Below are positions 24,201 to 37,989 of a stretch of DNA of 64,000 bases, in pieces; the stretch's first letter is position 1; each line of letters starts with the position of its first letter. The translations under genes were made by a program, and so were the position numbers. The notes beneath the pieces were generated by a model. It ran no database searches and was not told where the DNA came from. It saw only the letters and a list, made by a program, of their open reading frames with translations. Source of the DNA: Camarhynchus parvulus (lineage: Eukaryota > Chordata > Aves > Passeriformes > Thraupidae); NCBI RefSeq assembly GCF_901933205.1, contig NC_044576.1, positions 12,743,024 to 12,807,023 of the forward strand, read 5' to 3'.

Positions 24201-26347
24201 TTTATACCCTCTTCCATTAGATCCCAGCCTGAGTCAGAGGGTATGCACAGAAATGCTGGCTGTGATTGGTTTTGGGAGACAGTGGGCTGTTGCAAGCTCT
24301 TGTTCCATTTCCTATGGAATATTTTTTTTGCATATTTTTCCAGTTGCAACCTATTATAGCTACAGGGGCGTGTGAGGTGTAGGTTTTGATTTATTTAACT
24401 GTGGTCATACTTCTGATGACTCTTCCACTGTCTGCAGTCACTGACACATTGACTCCTCTCCAAGGTGGAGGGGTTGCTCCTGGTGGTTTGTACAGCCCTA
24501 AAAGTGCTCCTTTTGTATATGCCTATGCATTCTCCTGTTTCAAAGGGATAATGCAATATGCAGCATACAGCATAATCATGTTGCTATTCCTGTGCCTCTT
24601 TTTAATTTGTAGATCAGTAATTTTGAGTATATAGGTGCAAACATAATGAGAAAATAAATTAACAGTAATAGGAAAGATGTGAGTTATTTATAAATAAATT
24701 ATGTTTTCAAATGTCATGCAAGTAACAGGGGAATTTTTGCACGCAGCAGGAATTTCTATCTGCTTTTGCAGGGTGGCCTACTTCTTGGAAAAAAAGTTTT
24801 TAAGAGAGTTTTAGCATTTAAGAGCAGTAGGGATCTTTTTATATATGTGTGTAGAAGTAATTGCTAATCTAAACTGTGAATGATTGGCAGATGATGGAGA
24901 AGAAACAGTGTTCTAAAGTTTAAATAGCATCAATTTCTCACTACAGCGCATAAGGAAGACCACAACCAAAGTAATATGACATAAGTTGGTTTTTTTTTTT
25001 CTATTTTTATGAAGTCCATGCCTGGGCTGTAACTCTTCACCACTGACAGCAGCACAGAATGTGCTACCTGTTTAAATTTCTTGTCATGGCATAGATGAGC
25101 AAGGAACAAGAAGAGCGCTGATGGCTGTAACCTCAAGTAGAGCAGAATGTAGAACAAGGTCTTGGAGATTTGATCTATAGTCTCATTTCTAGCTGAGAAG
25201 AAAAGAAACAGCTTGTCATAGATAATATGACATAAAAAGTAAGTTAAAATGTTTTTAAAAGTACTTACATAGCTATTACCTGTACTTGAAATTATTTGTT
25301 CTGTATGAAGGCCATTTGGAAACACAGGGCAAATGCAAAGCTTGTGACAGGATACCAAGGAGAAAAGTAATCTCTAATAATAATTTAGAGTCCTAAAAGT
25401 CATCTGAAAAATCTTCCCTGTACATACTGCTAACTGGGACTACAGCCCTGTTTTTTTTTTTTCCTTTCTGGAGCTTTCAGCACCTTTTGTATCTTCAGCT
25501 GAGTAGCTAAGATATATGAACAACCACAGGACGTGGATCTTGGGAGTGGAGAGTGCAGTAGTGAGGAGCACCTCTCATTGCAGCATCAATATTAGTTACC
25601 AACATTGTAATCCTTGTTATATGGAAATAGGTATGAGCAGCACTTTTGGATTTGAATGTTTAAGTCTTCTGTGAGTGTGCTCTATGCTTTGGTCTCTTCA
25701 GAGTTATTTCTGGTTTTCTTCCAGGACAGAACTTTTTAGGACTTTGCGGTCTGTGGGGTATGTGTTTGGGGTTTTTTGGTGCTTTTCTTTGGTTGGTTGC
25801 TTGCTTTTGTTTTTGTGGTTCCATTTGTTTATTTATTTTTAAATTCATGACTTCTGCCTCAAGATTCCTTTCTGGTTTTTTAATAATAAAAGTTATTCCC
25901 TCATAGACAGCTCTGTTAGGGATAAGTCTGTAGCTGGTGAGCACAAAGTGTGTGCTGCTGGACTTTTGGTTAACATCATTAACTTTATAATGTTACAGCT
26001 AAGAGATTTTGTTCCTGATGCTGGGGCTCAGCCTGATGGGCTGTCTGGAAGTGGCTTCACAGTGCTGTTAGTTTTCTGCAGTGTTAGTATTTTTTTAGTA
26101 GTTAGTATTTTGTTAGTATTCTGTAGTTACCTCACCGTGGCGTTCCAGTGAAACAGCAGGACAAGGCAAACTGAGAACAGTAGTGGAACAGCTCTGTTTT
26201 CAGAGCTCACATACTATACTGTGGTGAGTACTATACACTCATACAGTCTGGTGTGGAAGAACATTTTTAATTCCTCAGGAAGCAGCAGTCACAGTGTAGG
26301 CATCTGGCAAACTGCTCGCGTTCAGATGACGGGGCTGTTGGTTAATA

Positions 26348-26520
26348 AATCACCAACACCCCACCAAGGGACCATGAGGATGGGGAAGAAAGTGCAGTGG
26401 AGGTGAGTCACAAGGGCCCCACCAACAAACATTTCTTAGGTGGAAAGAATGTGTGTGGTGGTGAATCACCAGCTCCACCAAAAGTCTGTGTGTGCCTGTC
26501 CTAATGTTTGTGGGATGACG
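26348..26520. repeat. Diverged three-copy 58-bp tandem array
   Basis: Three units begin at 26348, 26406 and 26464, exactly 58 bases apart. Each opens with a form of AATCACCA...CCACCAA and closes with a G/T-rich end such as GTGGTGGTG. By hand, units 1 and 2 agree at 34 of 58 positions, with 15 of the first 20 and 7 of the last 8. Unit 3 is one or two bases shorter and keeps the opening best. It looks like an old minisatellite-type duplication. A 61-codon frame crosses the first unit only (26221-26406) and is not recognised. Confidence 0.5.
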
Positions 26521-27842
26521 AGTACTGGTAATGAAAACCTCAGTAAGTAAAAATCAACACCTCTATAGAACACACTGTAAGGTTCTGGGCCAGTATTTTA
26601 AACCTGAATTTGTTCTGTCTAACTACAAGAAAATGTACTTTTAAGAGACTGTTTTTTGCTTTCTTGTTCTTAAGAATTTTTTTTGAGGTATCATTTTTAT
26701 CTGCCCAGGTTCTCACCTGTATTTTTGGTGTCTGAGGTGCTGTGGTTGATTTAGTGGCAACTTGGAAGAGGGGAGGATAAAAACCTTCCCATTCTGCATT
26801 TTTTTCTCTTCATTCAGTGGAGTAAATCAAAAATGTTAGCTGATTTTTTGCTCTATGAAATTTTAGCCTAGGATTGACAAAAACATTATACATGTGGTGA
26901 TAAATATAAAGGCTGATGTAATTCTCACATTAGTCTGTATCAAAGTAAAAGAGACTTGGTGCAAGAATTTCGTAAGTAACGTTAGGATTGGCCAGATAAC
27001 TGTGTGCCTCCAACTTCCTCATTTCTCCTCTGCACTTCATAGATCACCTCTGCTCCTTCCACAATATTGCTGCTTCTCACCTGTCCCACTCAGTGGCCAT
27101 CTTCTAGTCATAATAAGGTGTGATCCATAAGAGCAATGTTTTGTCTCTTCAATCTTTCCTCATGGTGGTTTCCAGATTTTTAATTTGCATACATATTGGT
27201 CATTTGAGTGGCAATATTGATGCTTGTTTCAGTTTCCAAGAGGACTTGCCTATAGTTAAATGGGGTGCTAATGGAAGTTAGGTAAAAGAAACTAGGATTT
27301 CCCTTATGGTAAGGTACAAGGTCTTGGGTGTGTGAAACGTTAAACATTGTGTATTAATTATTGTTAAAACTGAATAGACCTTATTAAATGAAATTATTAT
27401 ACTATTAGAAATTACTAGCAAATGTGCACTCTAGATAGCATTTGTCTTGGAGACAATGCTTGAAGAGTCCTGGAGTATTGTCTTGGAGCATTTGTATGAG
27501 GAGAAGGTGGAATTGCACTTAAATAAGGGATTTTGTTAACTAACTGAGCTTTTCCAGCAAGAAATATGTTCAAAGAAAGTGATGTTTATGTGTCTATATA
27601 CCATTTCTTAATGAAAAAGAAAACCCATACAAAGAAGAAAAGAGAAAAGGAACAGCTGCAACCTGACCAGAATGAATCTTCTTTCAAGAGCAATGTGCTC
27701 ATTACGAAGGGTGTTTTTTTTTCTCATCTTGGGAATTGTTCTTGGAGTACACTGGAGAATGCAAGGACTAGAGGAATATCCAGAAATTTGTGATGGAAAG
27801 ATGATGAATGTGGGGGGATAGAATGTAAGAGAAGAAAGATAG

Positions 27843-28124
27843 TGTAGAAGGTAGTCTCACACCTGAGGAGTTGCAGCTGTGCTAATCACCAAAGATTAAG
27901 AACAGGCCTGCCCTTAATAGGCCACAGCTGTGTCCAGTGAGAAGCCGAGTGCTACAGAAGGGTGGGTCAGCTGGATGAGGAGAGAGTTGGAGTTTGTTGG
28001 TCGTGCAGTGAAGAGAGTTGGAGTTTGTTGGCTGTATGGTGAAGAAGGACGAGTCAGTGCTGTGAGGAGCTGCCCATGAGAAATGACCGAGAAGGTATGG
28101 GACTGTTGCAATAAGATGACAACA
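27843..28124 (+). mobile_element. Probable solo LTR, avian endogenous retrovirus
   Basis: The element starts TGTAGAAGGTAG and ends GATGACAACA, so it has the TG...CA ends of an LTR, and it is 282 bases long. A GCAATAAGA motif just before the end could be a degenerate poly(A) signal. The flanks GATAG (27838-27842) and GATGA (28125-28129) agree in the first three bases, as a decayed 5-bp target duplication might. An internal duplication places AGAGAGTTGGAGTTTGTTGG at 27981-28000 and 28012-28031, a 31-base period. No primer-binding site, gag, pol or env sequence adjoins it, so it is a solo LTR left by recombination. I recall similar LTRs in songbirds but cannot name the family. Confidence 0.65.
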
Positions 28125-31100
28125 GATGAAGGCTTTGTAAAATGCTGTCTAAGACCAGTGACTCAGGTAGTGAGGAGTCCTTGTTGTTATAGAGAAGGGT
28201 TTCTGATAATCTTAGGGACACTGTAACGTGGTGTTTGGGCTGCTAATGCTGTGCCCTGTTCCAGGGGGAGTTCAGAGTGATGACCTTTGGGCTGGAGCTG
28301 CTCAGAGGGGGCTGTGATGTGTGCAGGCTGTGGAGCTGTGGGAGCTGCAGAGATGCTCTCGTGGCGCGTGCTGTGCTTTGGCCAGACACGTGGCATATGT
28401 TCCAACCAGTGTGAACTCAATATCTACATGTCAGTAGTGCTGACTCTCCTGCATGTGTGCAACGTGCCAGGAATCGCTTGGCATCACTTGGATGGGAACC
28501 TCTTTTGAATATTGTTGAGGAGAGAAAGCTGAAGAAAAACATTTCTATTTGCTTTTTAAAGAATAGCTGTACAGCATAAAGACAACTTGTGTTTATTCTT
28601 TAAAAAATATCCCCCAAAGTCACAGTTGCGTCTTTCCCTCACATCCTATTTTTCCATGATCACAACTCAACTTTTTTTTTCATTTTAAAGAAATTGCTTA
28701 AAATGCCTGCTAGCTTTTTGAATGACTGTGTAATGGATGTCCAGATCTATATATCAGAAGAAAATTATTTATTTTCTTTAAATAGAAAGAAAAAGAAAGG
28801 TGTGTGTGAGTTTTTTGACTTTATATATATACACATGCATATAAACACAGTTGGAAAAGAAGTAGTATTTCTAATCTCATATGAAGCAGACTTCTTCTTT
28901 CATTCTTCAACTTTTCAATGACACAGAGAGTTAATTTTCTTGTAGTGATTTGCCCCCACCCAGTCACTTTGCAGTGAATTGGGATTGCAGCGTAAAAGCC
29001 TTCAGCTGTGTTTCAGTGCACAGGTTTGCTGATAGGAAAGCTCTTTTCAAAGTTGGTGCAGGTGAAAACTCATCGTGAATAACTGGTGAGTTCATGTTTG
29101 CATTCTTTTTGCATAAACTCTGGTTAAGAAAACCCAAACAATGACACACATTTTTATATGTAGAGATGTATACATGTAGGTCAAAGGGAAATATGGGCTT
29201 TTTAATAGCTTGACATGTTGACATTTTAATAAGACTTGTAACTCTGAAATTAGCATTTGTTTATTTTTAAGAGAAGTGCTGGGAGTTGTTTGCTGCAGGA
29301 AAGGGGATTTTGCAATTCCATGATCTGGTATGGACTTAATGCAGGTAAAATTACTGGAAGACAAGAAGCATTGCCATTTATGTGAAGCTTTTTTTGACAT
29401 ATTTCAGTCTAGGATCACAGTAAAACTACCAGTATATAGCATAGGCTACTAAGTGGCAGATGCCAGATAATGATTCTCACTTATTGCTGCTGATTTGAAG
29501 TGATAATCTAATTCTGATCATATTTTAAAAGGGCCAGATCATGTTTTTCTAGTGCATCTAGTGCTTTTTCATTAGTGTTGTAGATCTAAGACAATGAGTG
29601 ATGCAAGAGATGGGAGGGATTTTATGAATTCAGAAGAAAGGACAATATTATCTAGCAGGTTCAGGTAAAATGTGGAATCCAAGGTTCATTTGAAGCTCAT
29701 CTCAATTAGCAGTGTTCAGTTTTGTGCTTTTAACTCTAATGATTTAATCTAGTTTTATTGAAAATGTAACTCCCCAGTATCCTAATTCAGGATGCTATAA
29801 ATAGGATAGCCGCCAGTGCAATGCCATCCCTGACTTCTCACTCCTATTTCACTGGGGATGCTGTTTCTCTCAGTACATCTTAGCACTGGAGTTCAGCATT
29901 CATTTACTGGTGCTGCCATGGAATGTCATTTTGTTATTGCTTTAATGTAACCATAGTTATTAAAACTACCTTCAGAATGCTTTTGGAGATACCTACAGGT
30001 CATTGGTGTTAGTCCAGCCAGTATTTCGTCCTGAATGTAATGAAAACAGTGAAACAATAATGAAATCATGATTCAGAATGAGTAAACCCCTCACTGACCC
30101 AACAAAGAAAACACGATATGAAGTTCATGGCCATGCTGACGCGTGACATAGTTAAGGAGATGAAAAATACACAGTGTAACTGCATCTCATGCCTATAATA
30201 TGTCCTCTTAACATTAAAAAATTAATAGAGCTAAGAAGATGTTTGGATTCAATGCATTTAAAGCAGTATAAGCAGTTTGATGCCACAGTCTGTATCCCTG
30301 TTGCTAAGAATACACTTTATAATAGGCTCATGGCACAAAGTACAAAATGCATGGTAGATTTGTACTTGTGAGAGGTTAATGAAAAAAACAGCTGTGAATG
30401 TGAGTAACCTATGAAATGTAAGAAAAGAAAACACATGCTTGTAAAGCCAAGACTTTATCAGGATTTCCTCACCTCAAAATGGGTTATCTGGACATAAATC
30501 AGAGAAAAGCAGGTTGCTGCTTTATGAAAAGTGAAGTGCTGTTCATTTAATGGCTGTGCTGCCAAAGACCTGGTTTGCATGAGGGTTATGCTGCATGCTT
30601 GCAGCACTGGGCACTGTCAGCCTTGGAAGAGTGATGTATAATATGCTGGTTAATTTATTTAAAGCTTTTGAACATATTCTGTTAATACTACTTGGCTGAC
30701 TTTCCGCAAGTTGCCTTGTGAAGCAGAGTAGGGAAATGGTGACAGCTCCTCCAAAATACATTTTAGTTTTTTTGGCTAATGTTTCATGTGTTTAAGCCCT
30801 GCAGGTTTTTTGGTTTTTTTTCCCTAGAAGTAATAGAGGGTTTTTTTTGTTATTTTTCTTAATTAAACCAGAGACTTCCATGTTATCATAACTTTAAGGA
30901 TACTGAAGACAATTGCCCAGATATCACCAGTGCAGGTGGTGACATGGTCAGATTGGATGGTCTAGATCATGCAGCTCCTTTAGATTATAATATGCAACTA
31001 TGAAATACAGTTGAAGGGACAGTATTTTAATTTATAGCTTTCTCCTATTACTGCAAAGATGTGTCAGGGCCACTGTCACTGGTGGAGTAACTATGGAAGT

Positions 31101-32402
31101 GAAGTTCTCTGTAGCATGGCTGAATATAAACATTTGTGCTGCCCTGGCTGCCTTCAGTTTGTTCTTAAGAATCCTTCATTTGATTATGTGACTGATTGCC
31201 TTGGTGGATTATCTCTGGTCAGCAAAACACTGTACCTGAGCAGCTAAATGAGACATGCAGTGAGTCTCTGAATTGTCACTGCAGGGTATTTGGGAAATGC
31301 TTTGTTTATTGAGAATAGGACAGATTATCTGTCTGAAGCTGGTCTCTTCCCTATAACTGTTGATAGCAAGCATATTTTGATGATGGATTTGGCCTAGTTC
31401 TTGCACTGAGTGGAAGATCAGGGCTCATTAAAGAGCAGGATTCCTAATTGCCTGTCAAGCACATCCCGTTCCGTTGTGTTTTGAGAGTTAAAGTCTCCAT
31501 CGCACTAATTGGTGCTTGCTCTGAGCTCAGTTCCCTTGTATGGTTGTCTGCCAGTCAAAAACTGCCCTGACAGCTTTTGCTCTTTCCTGATCAGGCATTG
31601 TGGAGGGATTCAGCTGGTATTGTCGGTCCCACATGTAATGTATGGCAGGACAGAAATTACAGATAGTTGAAATTACATTTTTACAAAAAACCTACTTTAT
31701 AAAGTATATTTGTGTTACAATGCTATTCTTGACTTGGTTTTAGCTAATGTAGTGGGAGTGCTTGAAATAATAAAAAGTTGTCAAAAAATGCATCTGCCTT
31801 TAGCATAACTCTATCATAGCAGCAGTGCCAACCTTCCCAACAGCCAACAACCAGCAGCAGCCTGTAGCATTAGAGCAGTTACAGAAATGCTAATGCCTAA
31901 ATTTCAGGAGACTATTACTAAGTCAGAGATGCCATTCTTCAAGGTCACTTCCAAGGGCTTCTTTGTGCTTCTTACAAATCACTACCACTTAAAGTGAAGA
32001 TCATCTTAGGGGAGAAAAAGGGAAAGGCTGATCTGAATCAAAAAGGGAGGTAACCTAGAAAAGCAACACTACTGCTATTAAGAACATAGATGTAAAAATA
32101 TCTCTACTTATATTATCATTCCATTTAAGCTAAAATAAATATACATTTATGTGTATATATATATGTACTTACATGTAATCTAATAGCAGCAGCATTTTTG
32201 TGTGAATTGTGAAGTCACAGTCTAATTAGTACACAAAAACTTAATATTAAATGTCTTCTCTAAGTGGTTTGCAGACCAGTTGGAATAGGCACATACCACA
32301 AATAAAAGAGCAGGAAGGACAGTGGGATGGCAGACAACTGGTGTGTTGCGGCTACTTTGAGTTTTGGAGTGGATATCTTTGAAAAAGAATAAGCTAAGGG
32401 GC

Positions 32403-32428
32403 AAGGAAAAAAAAAGAAGAAAAAAGAA
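32403..32428. repeat. Homopurine tract
   Basis: Twenty-six uninterrupted purines, mostly A with isolated G. Low-complexity sequence; no function is implied. Confidence 0.8.
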
Positions 32429-35400
32429 TCTTTGAGAGACGAGGCTGGGGAGAAGAGACAGTACCTGAATCCTGCCACTGATGCTGTGATTTGGGGCTTT
32501 TTCTTGATGTCCTGGGATAAAACCTCAGAGATGGACCAGGACTTGGTTGTTTGTGCCAGGGGTGAGCATAGAAGAAGTAGAAAGGACAGGTCAGAGTGGG
32601 CTAGCAGTGCTGGCAAAAGAACAGGATGAAGCTGTGGCCCCTTGCTTCATGGCTCCCCGAAGTTGCTGCTGCCCTCTGTCCTTGAGCCTCTTGGTCACAG
32701 CAGTGGTGGGCACAGGCAGCCTGGCTTTGCAGGGTCGAGCAGTCAGTCATGACTGTTCTCCTGCTCCCATGTGCTTGCTGTCCTGTACAATTTGTCTGCT
32801 TTATCCCTGCCTAGAATTGACTCTGCTGGAGAAGGTTGCTGTCCAAATTAACGTAGATGCTACCAGAGGCCTGCTGATAATAAAGGATTGAGGTGTGTAT
32901 TGAAAGAGTGCCAAGTCTCCTTTGTTAGATTGTAAAAGCAGTAAAAATTCTGTTTGCAAAAAGTGACTGGAGCGTGCAGTGTGGCAAATGTGTGGCTTCT
33001 GCTGCTGGAATTTGAGCATAGAGTGCTGATGATAGTGTGACTAAAAAGACATGAATATTTTAAAAGTATTGAAAAGAGTTAGGAATGAGATTTGTAAGTG
33101 CAAATGTCTTGAAGTCAAAGTAGGAAAGCTTTTAAAAGGCAGAAATGGGATTGCTTAGATATCAAACTGGTTTTATTGTATGCCACTTTGATACTTAAAA
33201 CAAGCTAGAGAATTCTCTTGGGGCAAAGCTGGAACATCCAGGCTTAGTGAGTGAAAAATAGTAATTTGGTTCTTGCCATGTTCAGACCTGCCTTGTGATA
33301 TCGAGTGTGACATAGTGAACCTCAGCTGAGAATGTGCTGGTTGTACCTCCTTTCACTTCAGTTTCTGGGAGATTCTGGATGTAAGGTTGTATTATGTTTT
33401 CTGTGCCTGGTTTCTTGGCTGCATAATGCTCACCTGTTGAGGAGAGGTGTCCTTGAGTAGCAAGGTAAGGATCCTCATGGAACCAGCTAATCACTGCAGT
33501 AGGTTTGCTGCACATTCTAGTGCAGATCCATCCCTAAATCTTTGGTGCCTTTTGCACAGGTCACCTGAAACAGGAATATTACCAGTCTGGCAGGAGCCCA
33601 GCCGAGGCAATAACATGCATCATCAAATACTTACATAATGCTGTCACTAGAATAGCTAATGTTTTTTTTCTTGTTATCTGGCCTAGCTCCTTGCATGACA
33701 TATAGATTAGTTTTATCTGCACTGTGTGAAATTAGAAGTAACAAAACCTGAAATAAAAAGTAGCTTATCAGCTCCTGTTCTGCAGACACAGAAATGAAAA
33801 CTGTGTAAATATTGGCTATGTTTCAGCATCCTGTATTAGGAAACATGGCATGCAAATGAGTACGGGGAGAATGAATAGGGGATTGTACTTTTTAACACAA
33901 AAGGGCTGAGGGAAGAGACATGGCTCTGCATGAGTACAGCTGAAAGGTGCATCCAACTCTGTCAGTGCAGCATGGGGCCCACTTTTCAACCTGTACTGTT
34001 TGTGCTGCACAGATTTTTAGGTTTGGAGGTTCTCAACTCTGTAATGATCAGCAGGTCCAGCTCTGTGTTTTCAGACAAAATTCCCCCCTCACTTTTTAAA
34101 AATATTAGCATCCTTCAGGGGTAGAGAGTATGGTTGTTTGCCATAATGCAGCTTGCTGGGAGGATTTCAGTTTATGCACTGCTGTTGGATCAAAGATAAA
34201 AGTACCAGTCAATTAAATGGGAAGTCAGTTTTTTGGTCTCCTAGCTACTTATTTGGTTCTCCTAATAGATTTTGGTTTTTTTAGTGTTGGGAATAGTGTT
34301 TATGAATACTGTTTATGCCTTTGAGGGCATGGTTCCAATAGATTCTATTTGTGTCACTATATAATTGTCTGTAAAGTGTGTGCTAGTAATACTCAAGATT
34401 TTGGGTTAATATAGGGTGTTTCGAATTAAGGAAAACCCTTTAAACCCTTTAATATAATGAACACCTTGTGGAAAGTGCCTTTTTGTTTCCCCCTTCAAGG
34501 ATTTCAATAAAGTTTTTGAAGATGGGTAGAATTAATCAATAACAGGAAAAAACAGGGACCTAGCTCTATGGACTAGGTAATAACCTGAAATGGATGTTGC
34601 AGGTTACAAAAATAGCTCTGGGTCTGATCAAGTAGTTTTCCTTAATGGAAGACAGGCAGCTAACACCTTCTGACCCTCGGGAACGAGCTGCCTTGCTCAG
34701 CTTTTGCAGGAAATACCTCACAATTTCTTATTATTTTGTTAGATACTCAAGAATGAGTATGTCCTCCACCGTTGTGAAGCAATTTTGAACTCAGGTCTCT
34801 GGCCTAAAGTTAGACTGCTGCTCTTCGGTGTTGCAAATTGAAGTGAGGCAGTTTTGCTCCCTGCGATCTCATCATGCCAAACCACTTCTATTTATACATG
34901 CACACCATCTTTAGCAATTCAGTAGGGCGTTTGTAAGGAAATGCCTGCTGCTTTGGCAGCTGGGTGGGGAGGAAAGGAGGTACTGAACTGTGTTTTTCTG
35001 CAGACCCTGTGAAAATTACTCCTCGTGGGAGACCTGTGCGTTCTGAATAATCAGACTGCCTGCCTTTGCAGCAGTTACAGGTGGGCCTGGAGCTGGTGGG
35101 GACAGTGTTGCTAACTTTAAACTAGACAGCCTGAGTAATGGCAGAAATGTAGCTATGGCAACACAGAGCTCTGCTGGGCCTAGGCACTTCTTCTGGGCCA
35201 GTTTTGGAGCCCATGTGGAACTCCAGGCTGTCACAGTTATGCTCCCAGCAGTACTTGACATACATGATTAAAAGTTAACGAGATGCATCTCCTCCTGGTG
35301 GGGGGTGGGACTTCCCCACCATTTAGGATGGCTCAGTCAGGCTTGCTGAAGGAGAGCTGTCCATGCTGGTGTCTTCAGTCAAGCCCTCAAGGTAGTAGGA

Positions 35401-37989
35401 ATATTGATAGCTCTGTTTACTACATGTGTGTAATGAGTTTTGGGATGGGTGTGTCTGGCAAGAGGCCAGACAATCTTTATGTGCACTGCAGCCTTTGGTA
35501 GTCTGGGTCTGATCAATCAGCCCCTTTGAGGGGAGGGAAGACTTTTTTCCCTGAGAGCAGTGAACTTGTTCAGGTAGAGCAAGCTTCAGGAGTACAAGGG
35601 GGGGCAGGGACGCAGCTGGAGAGATAGGAATTAGGGATGCTCACAGCAGGAAGACCAATCAAGATAAATTGTGGTGAAGAGGGACCTTGCCTTCCCCTAA
35701 GAAGCAGACTTAGAGAGTCAATTATAACACTTCAGTCAGAATGTGGATCCTTGTTTCAACTTGAGAAACAACCAGGAGTGGATCAATTAGAAAATGAGGC
35801 TGGCAAATGGGTCATGTCCTTTCCTTTTCCCCATCTGCTGCAGCAGATGTCTATCTTTTGCCTGTTTGTTTTAGTTATATTGAAGCATTGCTATAGTAGT
35901 TTTCATCCTTTTAGCAACTTCCAGCAAGTTCACTTTTGTAAATATAGCCCTGAAGTAGAATCCATGGAAGCAGCCAAATCTCAGTTCACTTATATTTGCT
36001 TCAGCTGTCAAGTACTGTTGAAAGAAAGGAAGAGAGTGCTTAGATCCATGTTGGGAGAGCTACTTGAAATTATTGGGAGCAGTGATGGCAAAGCAACTGC
36101 CTTTGGTGCTAGTGGGGAAGAAACATACCACTTGGTTGATCTTGCACTGTTGTTTTGCTTTCAAGAAAGGTTGATTGAGTTCTGTCTCAGAGGCTGGATC
36201 TTGTCCTAATGATCTTCACTTAAATGTTTTCTTGCAGCAGTAGTCATCTGCAGATTTGTTCTGCTATCACATGAGAAACGCAAAGTGCAGTAGTTTTTGA
36301 TAAATTACTTTCCACTATATACACAAAAATAAGAAGTCCCTAGTTTATAACTACTTTCCTTTTATTGCATCTTCTCCAGGGATACATGCATATTTTGTTT
36401 TAGTTTTCCTACCCGACTGGGAAAAGAAACTCATTACTTACTCAATTAAATTAGTTTCTATAAATTAATCAGAAATAATTGTGTTTATATGGGCCAAGAC
36501 TTCCTCAAGGGGGCATTAAATGGGGAATGATTTAAAATATATTTATTTAGAAATCAATGGCAGTGATTTGAAGCTACCAGTTGAGATGAGTGTGGATGGC
36601 AGTAGGGCAGCAGTTTGTCAGATTTATTACAAGAATTGTGATAAATCAAAGAAATGTTGTTAATTTACTTTAACAAAGAATAAGGAAATAACAAGCACAG
36701 TAGGTTTGCTAAGCCACAATATTGAGTCTTGTTGAAACTATTTAATGAAATACAGATCTGATTTATAACTAAAGAATATAGGTGGGGTGTCATCCTTGCA
36801 GAACAGCAAGCCTGCAATCCTAATTGAAACCACAGTGTGTATCCCAGGAGTCCAATTCCATACTTATAACTGCTTTCTGTGGCAGCTTCTGGCAGTGTAG
36901 CTGTCCTGTTGGGTGAATGTGTGTGTGTGCACATATGAAATATCTAAAGCATGCTTATGGAAGTCAAGCTGTGATGCAGCAATGATATGAGAAATTCAGT
37001 CTCATGTCCTTTGTTCAGAGAGTCGAGTTACATCTGCTATCTGCTAGTCTGCCTCTCCCTTGCACTGGACATGTTCTTTTTCCATCTGATCCTCATTCTT
37101 CTTTTCTGCTCTCCCTGCTATTTTTACTATCTGTCAATCCCTCTCACTGTTCTGCCCTGATTCTTTTGGCTGATGGGATACTCCTCTAACACTTTTTTAC
37201 TGTGTAGTAAGTAAAACTAAACCCAAATGAAACCATTTGAATTGGTTTGGATAAACTTATATGCAATAAATATGCAGTTTAACTTATATCCAGCACAAAA
37301 CAGAAAATATAAAAGAAATAATCTGGGGCAGTTTTTTATCCAAAATTTGTCTAGTCCTTTGACTTTACCAGAGATACTGAACATAAGTGAGTAGTTTTTT
37401 TGGTGTGTGTTTTATTTCTTTTACCTAATCTTGTTGTTAATATGTCCTATTAAATATACAAGACAAAAATGGAGCAAATAATTTGATTATTACCAGTTCA
37501 TTAGGCTTAAAACATGAATTAGAGCCAACTTCAGCTTAGCGATTCATTCACGTGGCTCACACTGAGGTTGGTGAGAGGCACATGCATATTCACAAATCCA
37601 GAATTTGGCTTTATGCCTTAGTTTTTAGTAGACCAGTGTTCAGTGAAATCTCTGAGGTAGTAGATCATTTGTTATTTACAGCAGATAATGAAACATTACT
37701 CTGATTTTGTTCAAAGCTTTGTTACATAAAGTCTTTAAGTTGGTAGACCAAAATATATTGTTCCAATACATTAAAATATAAATTAGAAGAGGAGCTGTCT
37801 CTTTTGTAAATGAGTTAAGATCTTGTTTAGAGGTGTTTTAGCTGACAAAATTCTTGCTTAGACTTGGTGTTTCCTTGGTGTGGCATTGGATCTGGCCGTG
37901 TCTGAGTCACAGGTGCAGTTGCCTTGCTCCCAGCAGCTGGCTGCTCCAGAAATGCCACTTGGAGCTGGAAACATTCAGAAATATTTCAC

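Larger units (their letters stand above)
10173..27842. other. Long non-coding stretch
   Basis: About 17.7 kb with no recognisable exon or RNA gene. The longest frame is 192 codons on the minus strand (19052-19630), with no motif I know. Others of 100-146 codons (for example 17507-17878 plus, 22262-22702 minus, 24930-25358 minus) are likewise unrecognised. T-tracts are common (about 13009, 23530, 24990, 25450). A G-rich run lies near 17615. A T/G-rich section spans about 25690-25850, and an imperfect GTTAGTATTTT repeat is near 26085-26140. Confidence 0.55.

Noticed and set aside
34436..34453. Telomere-like AAACCCTTTAAACCCTTTAA
   Set aside because: The unit is not the vertebrate CCCTAA repeat and there are only two copies; it is a chance short tandem.
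37653..37663. TGAGGTAGTAG, identical to the first 11 bases of the let-7 family
   Set aside because: The next bases diverge from mature let-7, and no complementary arm lies within hairpin distance on either side.
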